16,326 nucleotides of DNA, from NCBI GenBank assembly GCA_025999315.1, contig BNXD01000034.1, forward strand, positions 1 through 16,326, in the 5' to 3' direction. The notes beneath the pieces are model-generated. The model did no database searches. It was not told the origin of the DNA and saw nothing but the letters and a program-made list of their open reading frames with translations. The DNA comes from Bacteroidia bacterium (lineage in GTDB: Bacteria; Bacteroidota; Bacteroidia; Bacteroidales; Rikenellaceae). Shown here one piece after another: positions 6,565 to 12,908 of the stretch (position 1 is its first letter; each line of letters starts with the position of its first letter). The position numbers were made by a program, and so were the translations under genes.

Positions 6565-7874
6565 AATGTCCCTGCTATATATTTGAGTTTGTAATGGTTG
6601 TATACGATATTGATTCGTGTGTCGATGACCTGCAGCTCGGCGTCGAGTTTTTGCGCGTCGGCGTCGAGCAGATCGGCCATCAACGCCAGGCCATTCTCGT
6701 AGCGGCGAGTGATCACATCGTGATTCTGCGTGGCGAGCTCGACGCTCTTCTCCCTGGTCTCGAGCAGGGCGAAGGCCTCACGGTAGTGTGTATCGGCCGC
6801 CTCGGCAGCAAGTCCGACCTGCTCCCGGGCGACGGCCCTCTCCTCGGCTGCCCGTTTGGCAGCCAGCCTGCTGGCGCGAATCCCGGCGTTCGATTTGTAG
6901 AGATTGCCGAGGTTATATTTGACACTCACGCCTGCAGCCCACCAGTTGAAATTTTTGTCCAGCGCCGGGATTTCGATCGTAACCGGACCGTTCAGATAAT
7001 CGCCCGCGAACAGCGCCACTTGCGGCAACCGCTCGGCCCGCGATCTGGTTTGGCCCTGCAGGGCGATCTGTTCGGCTTTTTCGGCCATCTGCACCGACAA
7101 CGCCGACGCGGCGTCGGGGCGGGCGTGATCGAGGGTCGGACCTGCACCGGCCTCAATGATGCGGTCGTCGGGCACGATGACCACTTCCAAGGGCAACCCC
7201 GTCGCTACTGTCAGTTGATTGTTGGTCAGAGATATGGCGTTCCGCAGCCGGATGCGTGAGTAGTCCAGATTCTGCAGCTGCAATTCATAGCGCATAACAT
7301 CGCCCGGCAATGCCGCGCCCTCCGCGAGCCGCTGCCGCATGTTCTCGAGCATCTTCTGCGTCCGGGCGACGTTGCTGTCGAACACCTGCAGCTGATTTTG
7401 CAGTTTGCAAAGCTCCAGATAGTTGCCCACGATCAGAAACCGCACCTGCTGACGGTCGCGCTCGGCGTCGAGGGCGGCAAGCTGCTCTTGCAGCCGGGCG
7501 ATCTTCACACCGCTGCCGATCGCCCCGCCGGCAAAGATCACCTGCGACGCCTCGATCGAGAAGTTATTGCCCAGATGCGGGATCGGCGCTGTGTGCGGAT
7601 TGGAAAAATCGCGGTCCCATATCTTGCCGTTGCCGTTGTAACCCACCGACAACGAGACATCGACCGACGGCAAACGGACGTTTCGAGCCGTCTGCGCATT
7701 CTGCGCCGCCACATCAACGGCAGTAGCCGCCGCCCTGATCGAAAGATTGTTGTCGTCGGCGAGCGCAAAAAGCTCCTCGATGGAGAGTGCGCGCCGTTCG
7801 GTTTGAGCATACGACGCACACGATACCCACAGCGCAACAAGCAACGCTGTGAGTAAATTTATCAATTTACTCAT
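6561..7874 (-). CDS. TolC-family outer membrane efflux protein
   Basis: The 437-residue protein starts with a cleavable signal peptide (MSKLINLLTALLVALWVSC, with a likely cut after SYA near residue 23), followed by LSIEELFALADDNNLSIRAA, the typical start of a mature TolC/OEP protein. Two long helical, Ala/Glu/Gln-rich regions (about 45-215 and 255-430) are separated by short strand segments, matching the family's duplicated architecture; SVKYNLGNLYKSN lies in the second strand region. It forms a trimeric channel through the outer membrane for the HlyD-MFS pump. It is the first gene of the operon, with a -7 box at 8096-8103 and an unusually long structured leader. The start is fixed by the signal peptide. 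Confidence 0.9.
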   Translation of the reverse strand: MSKLINLLTALLVALWVSCASYAQTERRALSIEELFALADDNNLSIRAAATAVDVAAQNAQTARNVRLPSVDVSLSVGYNGNGKIWDRDFSNPHTAPIPHLGNNFSIEASQVIFAGGAIGSGVKIARLQEQLAALDAERDRQQVRFLIVGNYLELCKLQNQLQVFDSNVARTQKMLENMRQRLAEGAALPGDVMRYELQLQNLDYSRIRLRNAISLTNNQLTVATGLPLEVVIVPDDRIIEAGAGPTLDHARPDAASALSVQMAEKAEQIALQGQTRSRAERLPQVALFAGDYLNGPVTIEIPALDKNFNWWAAGVSVKYNLGNLYKSNAGIRASRLAAKRAAEERAVAREQVGLAAEAADTHYREAFALLETREKSVELATQNHDVITRRYENGLALMADLLDADAQKLDAELQVIDTRINIVYNHYKLKYIAGTL

Positions 7875-7965
7875 AAATAACAGATTAAAATGGAGAAAGG
7901 GATTGCAGGGGCCTGTAGCCTGTCTGAAATTTATTGACCAGACCTATCGAAGTCCGTTCAAAATT

Positions 7966-8026
7966 TCCGGCTCTCGCTCCTTTCGGTCGCGCGACCGGTC
8001 AAATCCTCGGAGCGAAAGGATGCACG
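7966..8026 (-). promoter_or_regulatory. Structured leader upstream of tolC
   Basis: The roughly 215-base leader between the putative tolC start site and its ATG contains the perfect palindrome CGGTCGCGCGACCG (7984-7997). It also has complementary pairs flanking it (TCGCTCC with GGAGCGA, TCCTTTCG with CGAAAGGA). These could form alternative hairpins in the mRNA. No known riboswitch class is recognised. Confidence 0.35.
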
Positions 8027-8095
8027 CAGCCCCACGGATAGACCTTGACGGAGATATATGTCGACGCTGTTGCCATCAGAGATGATTTGATGGTG

Positions 8096-8103
8096 CAAAG
8101 ATA
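8096..8103 (-). promoter_or_regulatory. -7 promoter box for the tolC-hlyD operon
   Basis: On the minus strand this reads TATCTTTG, a perfect TAnnTTTG box. It is the best promoter candidate in 7875-8120 and would give a leader of about 215 bases. A -33 TTTG at the usual spacing is not evident. Confidence 0.5.
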
Positions 8104-8121
8104 CAAAAAATCTCCGAGATT

Positions 8122-8325
8122 TTATTGTTTTTGGCGGATGGGGTTAAATTGTTGTGTTGCAGTGTAGAGCGCGGTGAAGCTCATGGTTTTGCCTTGGTGG
8201 TTGGAGGCGGTTTTGTCGGGTTTGGAGTTGTGGCAGTTGTGCGAAAGCGTAACACACTGCATCGGCCTGAAATATGGCATGAGGCCATGAAAAAACCTCG
8301 TTTTCAAAATTTCGTTCATAAGCAT
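8122..8325 (-). CDS. Possible small protein of unknown function
   Basis: A 67-codon minus-strand frame lies between the outer-membrane barrel gene and the tolC promoter. Its middle (PMQCVTLSHNCHNSKPDKTA) and end (QQFNPIRQKQ) use many C-ending codons (AAC, CAC, ACC, GCC), unlike random sequence in this stretch. There is no signal peptide, membrane segment or known motif. Starts at Met-16 and Met-22 would shorten it. The 8326-8410 stretch beside it holds no gene. It may be a short repeat-derived frame rather than a gene. Confidence 0.3.
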   Translation of the reverse strand: MLMNEILKTRFFHGLMPYFRPMQCVTLSHNCHNSKPDKTASNHQGKTMSFTALYTATQQFNPIRQKQ

Positions 8326-8410
8326 AAAATTAAAAGTGAATATTAATAATCAGACCAAAGTCCTGTTTTACAGTTTTATGCCGAATGAGCAATTTGCAAT
8401 TCTTCAAGAG

Positions 8411-9028
8411 TTAATCAGAAAATGCTTTCCTGATTTTATTCTTATCCAGCTTGAAATTAAAAATACGAAACTTATATCCCAATCCCAGACTGAAAGCCTG
8501 TGCCTTTACAGCTACATCATTGTTGCCTGTATTCAGCAAGCCGGGAAATCCTCTTTGATATGCAGCGTCAATGCAAATACCATTGGCAAATTCATAGCCG
8601 AAAATAATCCCTGCGCCAACATTCCAGCGATTCAGATACTTTTTTGCATCAAGCTCATATCCCGTGTAAGGGCCTATACCTACAAAAGTTTTCCCCGAAC
8701 CGCTATTGAATTGACTAACTGCGTAAAGGTGCGCTTCTATTCCCCGATAAGTGAACTTGTTCATCCCACCGGATGAATTATCACGAATATTGGAAGTCGC
8801 ATAACGGAACAGAAATTCGCCTTGCAATGCAAAATGTTCCCCGATTTCCAGTTTATCGTAGCTTCCAAGCGTTGCACCAATGCCCGGATTACTTTCGGTA
8901 TTTTCCGGATGGTAATCCGATAGGGCGATATTCGCTTTGATTCCTTTATAAAAGGTCAGTTTCATCTGAGCGCTTATAGGAGTAAATACGGTCGCCAAAA
9001 TTATTAGCGAGAAAAAATATTTATTCAT
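8411..9028 (-). CDS. Small outer-membrane beta-barrel protein
   Basis: The 205-residue protein has a clear signal peptide (MNKYFFSLIILATVFTPISA, cut before Gln-21) followed by alternating amphipathic strands rich in aromatic and Gly residues, such as FALQGEFLFRYATS, TFVGIGPYTGYELD and RWNVGAGIIFGYEFANG. Near the C-terminus FSLGLGYKFRIFNFK is the likely closing strand. This is the pattern of eight-stranded OmpX/OmpA-type or PorT-like barrels of Bacteroidetes. Its ATG overlaps the stop of the upstream membrane-protein gene (ATGA), so the two are coupled and presumably co-regulated by the TetR protein encoded before them. It is AT-rich compared with tolC. Ligand or role unknown. Confidence 0.8.
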   Translation of the reverse strand: MNKYFFSLIILATVFTPISAQMKLTFYKGIKANIALSDYHPENTESNPGIGATLGSYDKLEIGEHFALQGEFLFRYATSNIRDNSSGGMNKFTYRGIEAHLYAVSQFNSGSGKTFVGIGPYTGYELDAKKYLNRWNVGAGIIFGYEFANGICIDAAYQRGFPGLLNTGNNDVAVKAQAFSLGLGYKFRIFNFKLDKNKIRKAFSD

Positions 9029-9672
9029 TGAAATAATTTATTTATTTTAGGCTGGATAAGCCAGATTCCTACCGGAAAAAGCCAAAGCAGAAAAAATGTC
9101 GCTTTACAGTCGGAAAAAATTGCAGGCTTTTGTAATTCGATGCTTTTCAAGGCTTTTGCTATGAAATAAAAGCAATAAAAAGCACAGCACATTGAAATCA
9201 AGTGCAATGGCGTGGTAAAAGATAACATTTTCATATCCAATGCTTCTCCTGACGAAATTTGGAGAAACAAAAAGTACATCCATACCGAAACAAATATCTC
9301 ATGAGCAGCTGATATAAAAAGAAATACCTTGAATACCGGCAACTTCATTACAGCCGTTTCCGGGAGTTTTTTGTGAAGATTCACTCCAAGCGAATAAAGC
9401 CAGCAGAAAATCAGTGAGATAAATACAATCGTCATGACTGAAGTTACCATAACCAATCCGGGAGGAATAGCCGTAAGTATATCGGCAATCCTTACCGGAT
9501 TAATCATAAAACCGAAAGATAACCGTACCAAATCGCTGTTTGTTAAAACCATTGCGATGATTACCGTTTGAAGGATTACCGGAATAACAAGTAAAACTCC
9601 GAATAACTGCCAATCTTTGAGCTTCAGGAAAATGCTCATTGTCTGTTTTTTAGTTGATACATTTTGATTCAT
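9025..9672 (-). CDS. Multi-pass inner-membrane protein of unknown function
   Basis: This 215-residue protein contains about five hydrophobic segments: around residues 22-44 (LFGVLLVIPVILQTVIIAMV), 68-95, 107-130, 148-170 and 190-208. I do not recognise a family and see no transport or enzyme motif. The ATG at 9639 (MSIFLKLKDW) is an alternative to the one at 9672. The gene follows tetR by 71 bases and overlaps the barrel gene by four bases. The gap to tetR holds an 18-bp palindrome, a candidate TetR site. An inner-membrane and an outer-membrane protein under one TetR regulator suggests an envelope or efflux-related response, but nothing in the sequence proves it. Confidence 0.75.
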   Translation of the reverse strand: MNQNVSTKKQTMSIFLKLKDWQLFGVLLVIPVILQTVIIAMVLTNSDLVRLSFGFMINPVRIADILTAIPPGLVMVTSVMTIVFISLIFCWLYSLGVNLHKKLPETAVMKLPVFKVFLFISAAHEIFVSVWMYFLFLQISSGEALDMKMLSFTTPLHLISMCCAFYCFYFIAKALKSIELQKPAIFSDCKATFFLLWLFPVGIWLIQPKINKLFQ

Positions 9673-9710
9673 AATTATTATATATTTTATTTGAATGTTT
9701 GTATTAATTG

Positions 9711-9728
9711 ATAGAGCATTTGCTCTAT
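9711..9728 (-). promoter_or_regulatory. Candidate TetR operator before the membrane-protein gene
   Basis: On the minus strand this reads ATAGAGCAAATGCTCTAT, a perfect inverted repeat with 8-base arms. It shares ATAGAGyAAATrCTCyA with the palindrome at the tetR promoter (10357-10374); the two inner differences preserve the symmetry. It could instead act as a small RNA hairpin between the two genes. Confidence 0.6.
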
Positions 9729-9743
9729 TATTGCCAAAAAAAA

Positions 9744-10337
9744 TTATACTTTTAATATATTATAAAGTTCATTCCATAAAATTTCCATTCTGGATTTCAG
9801 CGCCTCAATATCCTTATCCAGAACATAATCCATCCGGTTACCGTCTGATGCGTAGATAAACAGTTTAGCGACAGCATCATCGGGTATATCTTGCCTTATC
9901 TCGCCGTTTTTCTTTGCAATCCCTATAATTTCGACCCATGCATTCGTTTCCTGTGCCTGTAATTTAAGCAATTCTTCTTGCAGTTCGGGAAAATACCTTA
10001 ATGCCTCAAACAGAAAAGAAAAGAAATTCACATTCAAATCAGGTTCCGTGTTTCTGTGTAATGTATTGAAGATATGCCGGAAATTGTCCAACGCATGCCG
10101 GATAAAATTATGCAAGGAATCTTTGGGGGAGTTTTCAAATGTCTGGCGTGTCAATTTAAACATATAATGTTCCGCCACTTCTTTAAAAAGTTGCTCCTTA
10201 TTTTCGAAATAGTAATAGAACGTACCATTGGAAAGACCTGTCGCATGTATTATATCTTTCAATGTTACGGCTTTATAACTTTTTCGCATAAAGAGATGGA
10301 AAGCCATTTTCAATATATGTTCTTTATTATCCTTCAT
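9744..10337 (-). CDS. TetR/AcrR-family transcriptional regulator
   Basis: The 197-residue protein has the TetR length and a clear N-terminal DNA-binding domain (about residues 6-52): HILKMAFHLFMRKSYKAV, then TLKDIIHATGLSNGTFYYYF followed by ENKEQLFKEV. The C-terminal part (about 70-195) is helical and would bind an unknown ligand and form the dimer. TetR proteins usually repress their own operon. Here a consensus promoter (TTTG-N19-TACTTTTG) lies just before the gene and a palindrome covers its start site, matching autorepression. The gene heads a minus-strand operon with the membrane protein and the outer-membrane barrel, and is AT-rich like them. Confidence 0.9.
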   Translation of the reverse strand: MKDNKEHILKMAFHLFMRKSYKAVTLKDIIHATGLSNGTFYYYFENKEQLFKEVAEHYMFKLTRQTFENSPKDSLHNFIRHALDNFRHIFNTLHRNTEPDLNVNFFSFLFEALRYFPELQEELLKLQAQETNAWVEIIGIAKKNGEIRQDIPDDAVAKLFIYASDGNRMDYVLDKDIEALKSRMEILWNELYNILKV

Positions 10338-10356
10338 TGTTATCTTTCATTAAATT

Positions 10357-10374
10357 ATAGAGTAAATACTCCAC
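10357..10374. promoter_or_regulatory. Candidate TetR operator at the tetR promoter
   Basis: On the plus strand this is ATAGAGTAAATACTCCAC, containing the inverted repeat GAGTA-AA-TACTC. It covers the expected start of tetR transcription and resembles the palindrome at 9711-9728 at 14 of 18 positions. Confidence 0.6.
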
Positions 10375-10404
10375 AAAAGTACAACAAGTTTTTTATCCAC
10401 CAAA
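10374..10404 (-). promoter_or_regulatory. Promoter of the tetR operon
   Basis: Read on the minus strand: TTTG (10404-10401), 19 bases, then TACTTTTG (10381-10374). This matches the Bacteroidetes sigma-factor consensus TTTG-N19-TAnnTTTG in both boxes and spacing. The start codon of tetR lies 37 bases further on. Confidence 0.75.
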
Positions 10405-10485
10405 TTTTTCTGCGTTTTTTTCAGATTGTCATACTAATAAATTTCAATTCGCTAAAATACATGTGTTTGCAAATTGTTTATTGTA

Positions 10486-10519
10486 TTTGTTTAGTATCAA
10501 AATATTATTACTATCTTTG
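10486..10519 (+). promoter_or_regulatory. Plus-strand promoter facing the integrase remnant
   Basis: TTTG (10486-10489) and TATCTTTG (10512-10519) fit the Bacteroidetes boxes, with a slightly long spacing of 22. It would drive the short frame at 10539 and read on into the integrase fragment. Confidence 0.5.
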
Positions 10520-10538
10520 CAGCGAGTTATTTGAAACG

Positions 10539-10634
10539 ATGCAAACCAACGCAGACGAAAGAACTTCGCTCGTTTCTATATCGTTACCCATTGTTCCTTT
10601 TCTTTCTCTTAAATATCTGTTGTTCAACGGATAA
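10539..10634 (+). CDS. Short open frame before the integrase fragment
   Basis: An ATG 20 bases after the -7 box opens a 31-codon frame reading MQTNADERTSLVSISLP and ending LKYLLFNG. It is placed like a real gene start, but the frame ends just before the DNA switches to the GC-rich integrase remnant. It may be the beginning of a gene truncated at that junction. No family is recognised. Confidence 0.3.
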   Translation: MQTNADERTSLVSISLPIVPFLSLKYLLFNG

Positions 10635-10641
10635 AAATTGA

Positions 10642-11476
10642 ATCTTCTGTTGTTTCACAGGCTTGTCCTACGCCGACATGCAGGGTTTGACCGAGGAGAA
10701 ACTTTCTGTCGAAGATAGCGTTCACTGGATCAGGACCATCCGTCAGAAGACCGGCGTGGAGTGCAATATTCCGTTGCTGGATATTCCGCTGGCGATCATC
10801 GAAAAGTACAGGCCTTATGCCCTTGACGGCAAAATTGCTTCCCTTGCCGTCCAATTCCACCATGAACGGACACCTGAAAACCATCGCCCGAATCTGCGGC
10901 GTGGAGCTCAACCTTACTGTACATGTTGCCAGGCATACGTTTGCCAGCGAGGTAGCCCTGTCGAACGGCATGCCGATAGAGACGTTCAGCAGCCTGTTGG
11001 GCCGCACCTCCGTCCGGACGACACAGATATACGCCAAGCTGCTCGGACAAAAGATCGGTGAGGACATGCAGGCATTGCGGGGCCGGATCGAGGGCAAGTA
11101 CACCTCGGATGCAGGCAAGGCAGGGATGGCGAGCGTCGGGACGGCAACAGCAACAGCAATGGCGACGGCGGCAGACAAAGCGGGAGCAGCCGGAGTTGGG
11201 ATAACGGCGATTACGGCAACGACGATGACAGGCGAACCGGTTCGGGCGGCAGGCGGGAGAACGGTGGCGTCAGCAATGGCAGCGGCAGGCGGGAGAACGG
11301 CCTCGACAGCAGACAAGGCGGGGGTTGGCGCCGCAGGCACGAGGGCAGCAGCGGCAGGCAAAGCGGGTGCAGCCGGAGTTGGGATAACGGCGATTACGGC
11401 AACGACGGTGGCAGGCGAACCGGTTCGGGTGACAGGCAGTAGAACGACTTCGGCGGCGGTTCGGGCAGGAGTATAG
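10642..11476 (+). pseudogene. Truncated, frameshifted tyrosine recombinase (integrase) C-terminus
   Basis: The fragment begins abruptly with IFCCFTGLSYADMQGLTEEK, the start of a Bacteroides-type integrase catalytic domain; the N-terminal half is missing. At about 10831 the frame shifts, apparently by one extra A in AAAA. The next frame continues the domain with GKLLPLPSNSTMNGHLKTIA, the HxxR box HVARHTFASEV and the Tyr box LGRTSVRTTQIYAKLLGQK. The His usual in the LGH motif is Arg here, another sign of decay. After about 11110 the frame runs into an Ala/Thr/Gly tail, but the first reading frame there looks more gene-like (RQGRDGERRDGNSNSN, SWDNGDYGND). The protein is almost certainly inactive. 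It marks the mobile origin of the region to its right. Confidence 0.85.
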
Positions 11477-11477
11477 C
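11176..11477 (+). repeat. 183-bp direct repeats in the integrase tail
   Basis: CAAAGCGGG at 11176 recurs at 11359, and AGGCGAACCGGTTCGGG at 11230 recurs at 11413, both 183 bases (61 codons) apart. The matched segments are around 110 bases long. In one frame they encode SRSWDNGDYGND and RRTGSG, a Gly/Arg/Asp-rich low-complexity sequence. Confidence 0.75.
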
Positions 11478-11837
11478 GACATAAGATATGTGAATTAAGG
11501 GTAGAAACTCAAAATGTCACCCTGAACAGAACTCTTTTCATGTCACCCTGAACGAAGTGAAGGGTCTCGAAATAATTGTTTCAGTATTGCAGAGACCCTT
11601 CGACTTCACTTCGTTTCGCTCAGGGTGACAGGCGAACCGGTTCGGGCGGCAGGCGGGAGAACGATCTCGGCGGCGGTTCGGGCAGGAGTATAGCGACATA
11701 AGATATGCGAATTAATTGAAACTCAAAATGTCACCCTCAAGCGAAACTCTTTTCATGTCACCCTGAACAAAGTGAAGGGTCTCGGCAAGATTGTGAGTGA
11801 GACCCTTCGACTCCACTTCGTTTCGCTCAGGGTGACA
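11413..11837 (+). repeat. Tandem duplication of about 217 bp
   Basis: The segment from AGGCGAACCGGTTCGGG through AGTATAGCGACATAAGATAT and a palindromic repeat to CAGGGTGACA occurs at 11413-11630 and again at 11630-11837. The copies differ at scattered sites. It carries the end of the repetitive frame together with the left end of the palindromic repeat element. Confidence 0.7.
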
Positions 11838-11905
11838 TGGCATACAAACAACTCTGCGATAAATACTGATAATCGATCATCATTTTCAACTTAATGCGCA
11901 TACGA
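11481..11905. repeat. Palindromic repeat cluster 3
   Basis: The ends resemble those of clusters 1 and 2: ATGTGAATTAAGGGTAGAAA at about 11489 and ATGCGAATTAATTGAAACT at about 11706 on the left, and the reverse complement of TTTTCAACTTAATGCGCATA (11884-11903) on the right. Inside are GTCACCCTGAAC and CTTCGCTTCA-like palindromic arms. The doubled left end results from the local tandem duplication. No gene is present. Confidence 0.65.
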
Positions 11906-11916
11906 CACACGCTGGC

Positions 11917-11954
11917 AAGCCGCCTCGGTTCAAAGACCGGGGCGGCTTCTGTTT
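11917..11954 (+). terminator. Rho-independent terminator
   Basis: AAGCCGCCTCGGT pairs with ACCGGGGCGGCTT around the loop TCAAAG, giving a 13-bp stem with one G-T pair, followed by CTGTTTT. It is the strongest hairpin in the window and would stop plus-strand transcription coming from the integrase remnant. Confidence 0.75.
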
Positions 11955-12019
11955 TGGATATGGTAAGATGTGTAGCTTCAAAGAACAGGATTGGACTGGG
12001 CAGGTCGAGGTCTGGTTGG

Positions 12020-12115
12020 GTGCTTAGCTTAGTTGAGTTGAGTTGGGCTGAACTGAACTGAACACAATTGAATCGAGCTTAGTTGAGCGGGATTGAGCTG
12101 AGATGAGTTAAGCGG
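12020..12115. repeat. Degenerate pentamer tract
   Basis: The stretch is made of variants of TTGAG and TGAAC (for example GTTGAGTTGAGTTG, then CTGAACTGAACTGAAC, then GATTGAGCTGAGATGAG). It looks like a decayed simple repeat. The rest of 11955-12209 shows no gene. Confidence 0.55.
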
Positions 12116-12209
12116 GACGGGGAATGGTTGCTCCCTGCTTTTCGGGGATGTAATATTAATTGTTAATGAGATAACAAGAGTTGTTAACATCCGAACGTCG
12201 GCATGCTAC

Positions 12210-12455
12210 GTGTACATCGGTCGCGCAGGTCGGGGGCAGGACGGCTATTTCGGCAATCCATTCCGGTTGGAGGCGGGAGAACCACGGGGTGCGACCATCG
12301 ACAGATACCGCATATGGTTATATGAGCGGCTGGCGAGCGACACGGAGTTCAAGCGGCGGGTGCAGGAGCTTCGGGGCAAGACGCTCGGCTGCTTCTGCAA
12401 GCCAGATCCGTGCCACGGCGACGTGATAGCCGAGTATCTGGACGGACTGAAGTAG
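12210..12455 (+). CDS. DUF4326 domain protein
   Basis: The 81-residue protein shows the DUF4326 pattern: VYIGRAG at the start, GYFGNPFRLEAGEP, a helical middle (IDRYRIWLYERLASDTEFKR), and the C-terminal signature ELRGKTLGCFCKPDPCHGDV with conserved Cys and His that may bind a metal. The family is found in phages and mobile elements and its function is not established. The start is uncertain: the GTG at 12210 falls right on the first conserved strand, no ATG precedes it in frame, and the frame is open further upstream, so the N-terminus may use another rare start or be damaged. It opens the run of small mobile-element genes. Confidence 0.75.
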   Translation: MYIGRAGRGQDGYFGNPFRLEAGEPRGATIDRYRIWLYERLASDTEFKRRVQELRGKTLGCFCKPDPCHGDVIAEYLDGLK

Positions 12456-12605
12456 CGGCGCAATGCCGACGGCACGGGTTCGGAGATGAACGACATGTGT
12501 GGTTTCTGCGGCTCGGGTGATTCTGGCGGCTTCGATGGTTCGAAGAGTTAAAACGCGATCAATGGTTTCTGCGATTCGAGCGGGACAGAGTGCATCGAGG
12601 AGGTC

Positions 12606-12785
12606 ATGCCGTTCGACCGGTGGTGGTACAGCGCGGACTTTGCTACGATGGAGCGGGCGGCGGGATACCGCCGGTACGGCTTCGACCCTGCCGGGGGACA
12701 TCAGGCCTTCGTCGACGCCTGCGACAGCTGGTGGGAAGAACTGAGCATCGGCAATAAGGTCGATCTATGGAAATGGTATGAATAA
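12606..12785 (+). CDS. Small hypothetical protein, Trp-rich
   Basis: The 59-residue frame begins MPFDRWWYSADFATME and ends EELSIGNKVDLWKWYE. It is acidic at the end and rich in Trp and Tyr, with C/G-ending codons throughout, which argues for a real gene. Small proteins of this look are common in Bacteroidales conjugative elements; no function is known to me. The same frame continues upstream through FCDSSGTECIEEV to a TAA at 12549-12551, and before that a 21-codon frame from the ATG at 12486 (MNDMCGFCGSGDSGG) reads in the same phase. An ancestral longer protein interrupted by that TAA is therefore possible. Confidence 0.6.
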   Translation: MPFDRWWYSADFATMERAAGYRRYGFDPAGGHQAFVDACDSWWEELSIGNKVDLWKWYE

Positions 12786-12908
12786 TCGAAGCAAACAGAT
12801 ATGTCTACTTCATGCTTCCGTATCGGGTTCACAGCCGGCTTGCTCCGTATCGGCGTGTCGGCTGCATGACATGCAGGCAGGCGGCGAGAGCGACAATGAC
12901 CAAAATCA

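Noticed and set aside
5632..7259. Two long plus-strand frames opposite hlyD and tolC
   Set aside because: They mirror GC-rich codons of genuine HlyD and TolC genes and show no motif of their own.
11917..11948. Integron-type attC site or attachment site
   Set aside because: The hairpin is better explained as a terminator with a T-rich tail; no integron integrase or core site motifs are seen.
12801..12908. Two frames of about 22-24 codons in the gap before 12909
   Set aside because: They are too short, with no codon bias or motif to set them apart from chance.
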